Shown here: one piece after another, positions 1 through 5,819 of the stretch
How the letters are laid out: each line of letters begins with the position of its first letter
How positions within the stretch are numbered: the first letter of the stretch is position 1
Source: JBBAAW01 sp964574405
GTDB lineage: Bacteria > Patescibacteriota > WWE3 > UBA101185 > UBA10185
Reading direction: 5' to 3'
DNA length: 5,828 nucleotides
Assembly (NCBI GenBank): GCA_964574405.1
Contig: CAZNNN010000034.1
Location: 1-5,828 of the forward strand
The notes under the pieces: model-generated
Databases searched by the model: none
Seen by the model: the letters and a program-made list of their open reading frames with translations, nothing else
Told to the model about the DNA's origin: nothing
Program-made: the position numbers and the translations under genes

Positions 1-1
1 C

Positions 2-877
2 ATTGCACAAAAGATTGTTTTAGATAGAAAAGATAACGATAAATATTTAACATTTAATCTACCCAGCACATATCGCTTCAAAAAGGGTGATGGATATCTT
101 CTTGGACAGATTGAAGATTCAACTGGACATGAAATCATCCGTTTTTCACTTCAAGGTGGTGGTGAAAGAAGTCCAGCGGGGAATCTAAACATTGACGATA
201 TCTCGTTTGTTCTCGAAAGAGGAAATGCCCTTAATGGAGAGGTTGGTTGTAGATCAACATATTATCCTAAGGTGGTTGCGTCATTTGCAATTGATGCCGA
301 ATCTCGTGGTTACAACGAGTTTACTATTGATACTACGTACTGTAAGAATGATACTAAGACTAGTGGTGTAATTAATTCCATACTGCAATCAATCAAATTC
401 AGCCCAAAAGCCAAGGACTATTTATTAACGGATCATTTATTAGAGGGTGGTGTCTACACCAACAACAAGTATGGTTTTTCCTTTGAGTATCCTTCAGACT
501 ACGGCTCATCGAATAAAAGCGGATTTATCTTTTATTTTTCTGATAGAACAAACGACATGCTGATAAATGGAGAAATATTAGAGAACATAAGTAGTTACGA
601 TAGCATTAAAGAGTGGTATATGGATCGTAAACATTACACTGGTTGGATTGAGTTAGTGAAAGACTATTCGATTACAGAAATAACTAAAAACAATGTTAAT
701 ATTATTTCTGATAGATATGCTTCTGCCGAAGGATTCCTGATTATTGAGAATTTTCTTTTGTTGAATACTGGCGAGGTATTGAGCTTAGCTGTTGTGGTTG
801 ATCCGAAAGTTAAAGATCAAATTAAAATAGGGGAAGAGTTGAATAATTCTATTATCAATAGTTTCGTGATAAGGTGA
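2..877 (+). CDS. Secreted tandem PsbP/Mog1-like domain protein, 5'-truncated by window edge
   Basis: The frame is open from base 2 to the TGA at 875-877, giving 291 visible residues. The GTG at 272 is only an internal valine, because coding-like sequence continues upstream to the window edge; the true start and any signal peptide or anchor are outside. Two similar units can be seen. Unit A (about residues 13-135) opens with KYLTFNLPSTYRF and closes with GVINSILQSIKF. Unit B (about 156-291) opens with KYGFSFEYPSDY and closes with NNSIINSFVI. This opening, a 'Y-x-hydrophobic-x-hydrophobic-x-Y/L-P' strand pair, and the closing helix resemble PsbP/Mog1-like domains common in secreted or lipoproteins of Patescibacteria; the family name is tentative. 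The only cysteines, C83 and C114, both lie in unit A and could form a disulfide, which fits an extracytoplasmic location. The same two-unit arrangement recurs in the serine protease at 3122-5611. The gene is directly followed by, and probably cotranscribed with, the metallopeptidase gene. No catalytic motif is visible; binding or sensing is inferred. Confidence 0.85.
   Translation: MAQKIVLDRKDNDKYLTFNLPSTYRFKKGDGYLLGQIEDSTGHEIIRFSLQGGGERSPAGNLNIDDISFVLERGNALNGEVGCRSTYYPKVVASFAIDAESRGYNEFTIDTTYCKNDTKTSGVINSILQSIKFSPKAKDYLLTDHLLEGGVYTNNKYGFSFEYPSDYGSSNKSGFIFYFSDRTNDMLINGEILENISSYDSIKEWYMDRKHYTGWIELVKDYSITEITKNNVNIISDRYASAEGFLIIENFLLLNTGEVLSLAVVVDPKVKDQIKIGEELNNSIINSFVIR
871..876 (+). promoter_or_regulatory. 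Shine-Dalgarno of the metallopeptidase gene, overlapping upstream stop
   Basis: AAGGTG lies 5 bases before the ATG at 882 and overlaps the TGA stop (875-877) of the preceding gene. The spacing and sequence are good for ribosome binding and fix the ATG as start. The overlap suggests translational coupling of the two genes in one operon. Confidence 0.7.
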
Positions 878-881
878 ATTT

Positions 882-2351
882 ATGGAAAACGAACTAAACA
901 ACCCATTGCCAGTGAATAATTTGCCACAAACTAACTTGCCAGTCCAGAACGAACAGGCGACTGGGCTTAATAGTAGCATGATGGCTGATCCAGTTATACT
1001 CAATTCGACTCCATCGGCTCCAGTTGCAGTACCAGCAGTTTCACCAGAAAAACCTAGAAGCAAGCCGTTTGTAATTATCGCATTGTTGTTGGCAACTCTT
1101 CTTCTAGCTGGAGGAGTAGTCTTTTTAGTACTGAATCAAAAAGAAAACACCGACTATGCAGATAAAGAAACCAACCTTACCAAGGAAGTTCAGCTGGGCA
1201 ATCAGCCCAGCAATCAAAATAAGAAACCAGCGCTTGGTAGAACATTTCAACCAGATACTTCAACCAACTTTACAAAAGATGAGCTCTCGACCTTGGGCGT
1301 TGTCAGTTTGCCTATAGGTTTCACTGTTCAAGAAGAATATAAGGGTATAAAGCTGATGAGAAGCCCCAAGGCGAGCTTTAGCGAGCCTCAGTTAAAGCTT
1401 TTACATTATTATCTAAGTCTTACACCCCAGAAACTATTAAGCCCCGGTCCGGCAGCCATCGTTATGTTTAAACCAGAAGAAGTTGAGGCTGGTCCTTTTG
1501 GGATTAACATAGACACGGTGGCCTTTGCCAGTGGTCCGTATATCTTTTTTAATGAGGAGTCTTTTACTGGACGCTCTCTCAAGGCGGATTCATCTGACCA
1601 AGCATACATGTCTTTCGAACACGAACTTGTTCATATTGCTCAATTTAACGAAAGCTTGAACGACATATATAACACAATGACTGAACAAGACTCCAAAAAT
1701 CCGGTATATTGGACAGAAGTAGCAATGGGTTCAACCTTCGTTGCAGATTTTGCAAAAATCTCTAATTGGGAAAAATCAGAAGCTGATTCTTATGGAGGAA
1801 AGATTTTAAAGTATCAATTATCTAGTCCAGAAGATGCCAAAACAACTGAGTATGGGAAAACCGCTATAGTAGAGGATATGGCGGAAGCGGTAGCTGGGGT
1901 TGTGGCTACTTGTGATTACCGGTTTGACGCCCAACGAGTGAAGTGGGTGCTTGATTACTTGCGAATCACTATTGATAGTTTAAAACCAGGAAAACTTCCT
2001 TGCAGTAGTAGACTACAAAATGTTCAAGCTTGGTTTCCGGATATCGATTACGACAAGAAAGAACTGTATAAAACCAAGTACAGTTTTTCTGATACTCAAG
2101 TTTTTCAAAACGAAGAAGTTGGTTCTTTAGAAAGTATCAAAGATTACTATCAAACAGAATTAAATGCTCGTGGATGGTCCGGATCATTAAGTAAAGTTGT
2201 TAAAGAAAATGGGGTAGAAGTATATAAGGGGGATTTTAGTGGTAACGATAGAGATCTTTATTTGGAGATGAAAAGCTATGATAATGCCACGGGATACAGC
2301 GAAAAACCAATAGGCACGACAGTTAATGTTATCAGTGGGTATAATTTTTAG
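882..2351 (+). CDS. Membrane-anchored HExxH zinc metallopeptidase (gluzincin-like)
   Basis: 489 residues; ATG start supported by AAGGTG 5 bases upstream. Residues 1-61 are a low-complexity Asn/Pro/Gln/Ala tail, probably cytoplasmic. Residues 63-84 (FVIIALLL...VVFLVL), preceded by KPRSK, form one transmembrane anchor, so the rest should lie outside. After a polar linker (about 85-130), the catalytic region at about 135-380 contains H247-E-L-V-H251, the zinc-binding and catalytic HExxH motif, within SFEHELVHIAQF. Downstream, VEDMAEAVAGVV (330-341) offers E331 or E335 as the third, glutamate zinc ligand. HExxH followed later by an E-x-x-A-E helix is known from the anthrax lethal factor-like (M34) peptidases and similar gluzincins; membership here is inferred from motif only. 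The only cysteines, C344 and C374, could pair. Residues 395-489 form a separate small domain with the SIKDYYQTELNARGW signature typical of small secreted domains. The substrate is unknown. It is downstream and probably cotranscribed with the tandem-domain gene. A relic of a second copy lies at 3025-3059. Confidence 0.85.
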   Translation: MENELNNPLPVNNLPQTNLPVQNEQATGLNSSMMADPVILNSTPSAPVAVPAVSPEKPRSKPFVIIALLLATLLLAGGVVFLVLNQKENTDYADKETNLTKEVQLGNQPSNQNKKPALGRTFQPDTSTNFTKDELSTLGVVSLPIGFTVQEEYKGIKLMRSPKASFSEPQLKLLHYYLSLTPQKLLSPGPAAIVMFKPEEVEAGPFGINIDTVAFASGPYIFFNEESFTGRSLKADSSDQAYMSFEHELVHIAQFNESLNDIYNTMTEQDSKNPVYWTEVAMGSTFVADFAKISNWEKSEADSYGGKILKYQLSSPEDAKTTEYGKTAIVEDMAEAVAGVVATCDYRFDAQRVKWVLDYLRITIDSLKPGKLPCSSRLQNVQAWFPDIDYDKKELYKTKYSFSDTQVFQNEEVGSLESIKDYYQTELNARGWSGSLSKVVKENGVEVYKGDFSGNDRDLYLEMKSYDNATGYSEKPIGTTVNVISGYNF

Positions 2352-2398
2352 TTTTTATTTGAAGTTTTGAAGTACAGCACTTTTAATGAATTTAACGA

Positions 2399-2941
2399 TC
2401 AATTCCAGTAAACTCTTATATAAACCTCGTTTGTTTGAACATCATATATTACTTCCGCGAATTGTACATCGTTGGTTGGCTTGATTGAATATTTTTCAAT
2501 GCTTCCATCGATTTTGGGAGTTACTTGAGAAGTTCCCAGTGAACTTTTTAACCATTTACGAATGTCTTCTTCTGGTGCAACAAACCTCACTTGAGATTCT
2601 CTAGTAAACCTAGATCCTGATTTTTTAGCTAACACTAACTTTGACATTTTCTCATCAAAATTGTTTAAATGATGCTTCTGATTAAAGTTGTACTTAACTA
2701 TCGTATTGCTTTCGCCCCTAAATTGGTCTACTTCTTCCCAACCCGTAAATCGATCTATAAAAAGTGAGCGTATTCTAAACCCTTCCTTGGATATTTGTAA
2801 GTAGGCAGAGTTAGGTATTAAAGTTATAATAAGAAAAATATCGCATACAATGAAAAGTACTAAGGTTGCAACTCCTTTGAAAACATCAATACTTATCAAC
2901 CATACTCCTAGAGCAGAAACAACATTATATTTTTCAAACAC
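2399..2941 (-). CDS. Two-helix membrane protein with bacterial PH-like domain
   Basis: The preferred start is GTG at 2941, because AGGTG at 2952-2948 stands 6 bases before it. An in-frame GTG at 2950 would add three residues but directly follows an in-frame TAG and its own AGGTG is only 3 bases away. This gives about 180 residues. The N-terminal 45 residues are strongly hydrophobic (SALGVWLISIDVF, then ATLVLFIVCDIFLIITLI) and form two short transmembrane helices as a hairpin. The following segment, AYLQISKEGFRIRSLF...TGWEEVDQF, has the 'Y-L-x-I-x-x-x-G-F-x-I-R...W-E-E-V-x-x-F' pattern of small bacterial PH-like membrane proteins (similar to the STM3941/YdbT style), with the domain probably cytoplasmic. 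The last 40 residues (DVQFAEVIYDVQTNEVYIRVYW) are beta-rich and I do not recognise them. Function is unknown; a membrane-associated scaffold is the usual guess. It is convergent with the metallopeptidase gene (47 bases between the stops) and divergent from the serine-protease gene, so it is its own transcription unit. Confidence 0.75.
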   Translation of the reverse strand: MFEKYNVVSALGVWLISIDVFKGVATLVLFIVCDIFLIITLIPNSAYLQISKEGFRIRSLFIDRFTGWEEVDQFRGESNTIVKYNFNQKHHLNNFDEKMSKLVLAKKSGSRFTRESQVRFVAPEEDIRKWLKSSLGTSQVTPKIDGSIEKYSIKPTNDVQFAEVIYDVQTNEVYIRVYWN

Positions 2942-2947
2942 ACCATT

Positions 2948-2952
2948 CACCT
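2948..2952 (-). promoter_or_regulatory. Shine-Dalgarno deciding the GTG start of the PH-like protein
   Basis: On the minus strand AGGTG is followed after AATGGT by GTG (2941-2939). The same AGGTGAAT context precedes the ATG of the metallopeptidase gene, which supports this start over GTG 2950. A second AGGTG at 2958-2954 is too close to GTG 2950 to be ideal. Confidence 0.5.
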
Positions 2953-2970
2953 ACACCTGGGATCATTTGC

Positions 2971-2976
2971 AATATA
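2971..2976 (-). promoter_or_regulatory. Possible -10 box for the PH-like protein gene
   Basis: The minus strand reads TATATT (5 of 6 matches to TATAAT) about 30 bases before the GTG start. It would place transcription start near 2964, leaving a short leader that includes both AGGTG motifs. No convincing -35 box lies 16-18 bases upstream, so this is weak. Confidence 0.25.
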
Positions 2977-3024
2977 ACCAGAATCTGCACTCGAGATTAG
3001 AAATACACTGTTAATCAGTAAAAT

Positions 3025-3059
3025 AGCGAAAAGCCAATAGCATAACAGTTAATATTATC
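3025..3059 (+). pseudogene. Relic of the 3' end of a second metallopeptidase gene
   Basis: Bases 3025-3059 match 2298-2333, the codons for residues 473-484 of the metallopeptidase, at 31 of 36 alignment columns with one single-base gap. The block AGCGAAAA(A/G)CCAATAG is followed by ACAGTTAAT(G/A)TTATC in both. Read in the ancestral frame, the copy gives SEKPI, then a one-base deletion and a TAA, then TVNII; the parent reads SEKPIGTTVNVI. One difference is a silent Lys third-base change and one is Val to Ile, the signature of decay from a coding paralog rather than chance. Similarity to the left (GAGAT at 2993-2997 versus 2265-2269) is patchy. Nothing upstream of that is recognisable. The fragment sits on the same strand as, and just before, the serine-protease gene. 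Confidence 0.65.
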
Positions 3060-3070
3060 TTAGATTTCGC

Positions 3071-3099
3071 TTGCAAATCAGATACGCACCCTGTAATAT
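3071..3099 (+). promoter_or_regulatory. Candidate promoter of the serine-protease gene
   Basis: TTGCAA (3071-3076), a 17-base spacer, then TAATAT (3094-3099): each hexamer matches 4 of 6 consensus positions at ideal spacing. Transcription would begin near 3106, about 16 bases before the ATG at 3122. That agrees with the ATG start and not with a TTG start at 3071, which is part of this -35 element. Confidence 0.35.
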
Positions 3100-3121
3100 A
3101 AAAAATGTAGTTCGTCAATTT

Positions 3122-5611
3122 ATGAAACATAACAAAATATCTACTTACATTGGAATAATAGCCTTTTCTATTGGGTTTTTGTGTTTATTGATGTCCATTT
3201 TTTTTGTAACCAGGAGTAACACGACATTAAAACCAAGTTATATGGAATTACCGTCTTTTAAAGATGACGGTAAACTTAAAGAGTACTACTCACCCAACCT
3301 AGATTTAGTAATTAGCTACTCGCCTTTAAAATACACTGTCTCTGATGATTCCACGGGTTATGTGAGCATTCATTCAGCACGACAGCTACCAATAAGGTAT
3401 CTCACCGGAATATATACCGTTGTTAAACCCACAGAAAAAGATGTTATCAAGTACATTGTTTCAAATTTAGAAACTACATATGGTGCTGTAAATATAGATA
3501 AGCAAGAAAACATCAGAGGCGGGATTACCCAGATCGAAGTCTCTTACACCTCACCAGACCTAACCGATACAAAGATTAAGGTGGTATCCAGAGCTACATA
3601 TTTAATAAGAAAATTGGATGATAGGTATATCTATACAAAATCTAACTGTATCGGATGCAAGGAAAATTACCTTTCCGCAAACGAAATCAACGATTACAGC
3701 AAGGTTTTAAACAGCATTAAAACACCACCGGCAGGCTTTTCACCAATCATCAGATTGGGTATTGAGGACGCGGAGGTTAGTTACAGCCTTGACAGAAAAA
3801 GGTGGAATTTTGCCGGACAGAATGTTTTGTCTCACTATTTAACCTATCGAGATACCAAATCACTCTCAGAAAGCTTGCAATCAGATAGTTTCACCAACTT
3901 GGATATTGTGGCCGTACAAGAAAGGAATGTAACTTTAGATAGGATTAAATCTACTATTTCCGAGGAAATATCATCCCTCAAGTCTAACAATAACCCCACG
4001 GCTGTAGTAATAGTTGATCCAGGATCTCAAGAACAGTACGGCAAACTAACCTTTGCTAAATATTCGTTCACGAGAAAAAGCTTAGGTAACAGGTACCTGG
4101 TCACGAAATACTTTGTCTATAACGAAAAGACCGGTTATCTGATAACCATGGTACTTAGTAGCGACAATCAAAACACCTCTGGATACAAAGATGGAATAAG
4201 CGTTATACACTCTATTGAATTTGGCGATGTCAAGGAACAAATACAGGGTATAGAAAATACTAGTAAAGTATTAGGTACAAGCACAAACCAAATAAACGTA
4301 GCATCCTTACTTGGGCTAAGTTCTGTAGTCCACATCTTTAATAAAAGCTGTGTGAACATTGATGTTAAGGCAGATAACGACTTGCCTCTTAGTGGCGGAA
4401 AAGCCTACTTGGTGTGTACAGGTGGATTCGGAACAGGTTGGTTTGTGAACGGTAATGGATATGTGATAACTAACTCGCATGTGTCTAAACCTAACGCACT
4501 TGATGTAGCATTAAATGGTCTGTTTTATAATAACGATTACGCACGGGAAAGTTTCTGGGGTGATTATGGCAGGGATATAAATACTATACTCGTTAGTAAG
4601 GGTATATCCACAACCGACGAACAGTTTGTAGCTACCCTTATCGCTTCGTTTATAAAATTATCGCAAATTAACTCTAGTGTCTTCTCGATAAACAGAACGG
4701 GTGTAATTACCCTAACGCCAAAATACACCAACTATGTTTCTGTATCGAAACCATTTGTAGTTGACAGTAGTACATTAAATCCAACCGATCCTGAAAAATA
4801 TACCGAAGCACATATTGTTGCAGGAAGAGATATAGACTCGCTGTACGATATTACCCATAAACTATCTAAAAATATCCAGGCTGGAATACTAAAACCTGAT
4901 ATTACTCTATTAAAAACAGGTCTTACAAACACCCCATCGCTAGTGATAGAAAATTGGTCTACCGTAATGCCTGGACAGGAGATTAGTGCTGTAGGCTTTC
5001 CTGGTTTAGCTGATAATACCGCTATTTTTAGTGAGGCGAGTTCGGCTACACCCACCCTTACCAAAGGAACTATTAGTGCGATAAAGACTAACTTTGACGG
5101 TACATTTAAAATGATTCAGATTGACGCATCCATTTCGCATGGAAATAGTGGAGGACCGATAATTAACAACGATGGAAAGGTTGTTGGCGTTGCAACATAC
5201 GGACTAAGCGAGCAGGGTTCGGCGGATTTTAATGTAGGAATTTCTTCCGAGGAAGTGCAGAAACTAATAAAAGAGAAGGGGGTGGGAAATTTGGACAGCC
5301 CTGTAGGTTTGTATATAGCTAAAGGCGGAACAAATTATGAAAAAGGCTACTTCAAATGGGCTCTAAGGGATTGGGAAAGTGCTGTAAAGAGTTTTCCGCA
5401 AGTAGAGGAAATTCTTGACCCATTGATGGCTTCAGCAAATGAAAAAATAAAGACTGGACAGGATAAGACGCCTTTATTTACCATCGGAACTTTATATATT
5501 AGTGTTGAAATACTATTTACATCCACAATTGGTTTAATAGTCATGATTATTGGAATTATTATAATATCCAAAAGACACAAGAGACCTATTCAAGTACCAG
5601 TTCCTTGTTAA
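3122..5611 (+). CDS. Doubly anchored trypsin-like (HtrA-type fold) serine protease with tandem sensor domains and TPR hairpin
   Basis: ATG 3122 is chosen: it starts MKHNKIS followed at once by a signal anchor. The frame is open back to a TTG at 3071, giving 846 residues, but that start lacks a ribosome site. Numbering here counts from the TTG. Order: TM helix 25-46; sensor-type unit A about 70-218 (opening YYSPNLDLVISYSP, closing SKVLNSIKT, with C193-I-G-C196); unit B about 231-385 (opening AEVSYSLDRKRWNF, closing DGISVIHSIEF); linker; trypsin-like domain about 410-735; TPR-like helix pair 755-795 (YEKGYFKWALRDWESAVKSF); TM 803-832; basic tail KRHKRP. The catalytic triad is visible: H470 in GYVITNSHV, D610 in KPDITLLK, S693 in GNSGGP, supported by the HtrA-like segments VGFPG, LTKGTIS and GKVVGVATYG. 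C427 and C449 may be disulfide-linked. His to Asp spacing is 140 residues against about 30 in DegP, so insertions are present. There is no PDZ domain. Both ends are predicted cytoplasmic with the protease outside. Substrate is unknown; no near-start Shine-Dalgarno is seen. Confidence 0.9.
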   Translation: MKHNKISTYIGIIAFSIGFLCLLMSIFFVTRSNTTLKPSYMELPSFKDDGKLKEYYSPNLDLVISYSPLKYTVSDDSTGYVSIHSARQLPIRYLTGIYTVVKPTEKDVIKYIVSNLETTYGAVNIDKQENIRGGITQIEVSYTSPDLTDTKIKVVSRATYLIRKLDDRYIYTKSNCIGCKENYLSANEINDYSKVLNSIKTPPAGFSPIIRLGIEDAEVSYSLDRKRWNFAGQNVLSHYLTYRDTKSLSESLQSDSFTNLDIVAVQERNVTLDRIKSTISEEISSLKSNNNPTAVVIVDPGSQEQYGKLTFAKYSFTRKSLGNRYLVTKYFVYNEKTGYLITMVLSSDNQNTSGYKDGISVIHSIEFGDVKEQIQGIENTSKVLGTSTNQINVASLLGLSSVVHIFNKSCVNIDVKADNDLPLSGGKAYLVCTGGFGTGWFVNGNGYVITNSHVSKPNALDVALNGLFYNNDYARESFWGDYGRDINTILVSKGISTTDEQFVATLIASFIKLSQINSSVFSINRTGVITLTPKYTNYVSVSKPFVVDSSTLNPTDPEKYTEAHIVAGRDIDSLYDITHKLSKNIQAGILKPDITLLKTGLTNTPSLVIENWSTVMPGQEISAVGFPGLADNTAIFSEASSATPTLTKGTISAIKTNFDGTFKMIQIDASISHGNSGGPIINNDGKVVGVATYGLSEQGSADFNVGISSEEVQKLIKEKGVGNLDSPVGLYIAKGGTNYEKGYFKWALRDWESAVKSFPQVEEILDPLMASANEKIKTGQDKTPLFTIGTLYISVEILFTSTIGLIVMIIGIIIISKRHKRPIQVPVPC

Positions 5612-5684
5612 CAACTGTAGACAGCTTTTCTGCACTTTTTAAGATATTTTTTGATTGGTCGTATGACTGGCGTACACTAGCCGT

Positions 5685-5777
5685 CTAGATTACAGGATAC
5701 CCGTCCTTTCGGTATTTGGTTGGAAGTACATGATAATCGCAGTGGTAAACACAGTTTGTTTGTTTTCTATACTTCAC
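5685..5777 (-). pseudogene. Degraded N-terminal fragment of IS200/IS605-type TnpA transposase
   Basis: The minus strand from a GTG at 5777 reads about 30 residues, beginning MKYRKQTNCVYHCDYH and continuing VLPTKYRKDGYPVI, then TAG at 5687-5685. The C-V-Y-x-C-x-Y-H-V...T-K-Y-R-K pattern matches the first strand and turn of Y1 (HUH) transposases of IS200/IS605, normally YH(L/I/V)V-x-x-TKYRR near the N-terminus of a protein of roughly 130-150 residues. Here one residue is missing between YH and TKYR, a stop follows, and the HUH motif and catalytic tyrosine never appear; only about 70 bases remain before the serine-protease gene. The frame stays open to the window edge, so an upstream start cannot be excluded. 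A perfect TATAAT on the minus strand (5789-5784) lies just before the GTG and could give a leaderless transcript. The remnant is presumably inactive. Confidence 0.55.
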
Positions 5778-5804
5778 TAGGTTATTATATCGGAAGAGAA
5801 ATTC

Positions 5805-5819
5805 GGAGTAACTCGCTCC
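5805..5819 (-). repeat. Short inverted repeat upstream of the TnpA remnant, possible IS end hairpin
   Basis: GGAG and CTCC flank a 7-base loop, about 30 bases upstream of the TnpA-like GTG on the minus strand. IS200/IS605 elements carry imperfect hairpins near their ends in this position relative to tnpA. The stem is only four pairs, so it may be chance. Confidence 0.2.

Noticed and set aside
272..877. GTG at 272 as the start of a 201-residue gene
   Set aside because: The same frame is open and coding-like back to base 2, including a full domain opening strand (KYLTFNLPSTYRF), so 272 is an internal valine codon.
785..1063. Minus-strand open frame over the start of the metallopeptidase gene, and similar antisense frames elsewhere (1409-1609, 4168-4359, 4732-5064, 5347-5580)
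   Set aside because: All lie antisense to well-supported genes, lack ribosome sites I can support, and show no recognisable protein pattern.
2352..2398. Bidirectional terminator between the convergent genes (AAGT/ACTT inverted repeat at 2370-2382 followed by T residues)
   Set aside because: The stem is only four AT-rich pairs around a five-base loop; too weak to call although the position is right. Nothing else is visible in these 47 bases.
3071..3121. TTG at 3071 as the start of the serine-protease gene
   Set aside because: It has no Shine-Dalgarno, the extra 17 residues are polar and unlike a signal anchor, and the TTG lies in a plausible -35 box. ATG 3122 leads straight into the membrane helix.
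5612..5655. Terminator after the serine-protease gene (CTGT/ACAG at 5615-5624 and several T runs)
   Set aside because: The repeat leaves a two-base loop, or only a three-pair stem, and the T runs are not directly attached to a stable hairpin.
5588..5684. Minus-strand open stretch after the TnpA stop, about 32 residues ending NKELVLE, with a helical pattern faintly like an FtsH C-terminus
   Set aside because: It has no start codon, overlaps the end of the serine-protease gene antisense, and the resemblance is short and could be chance.
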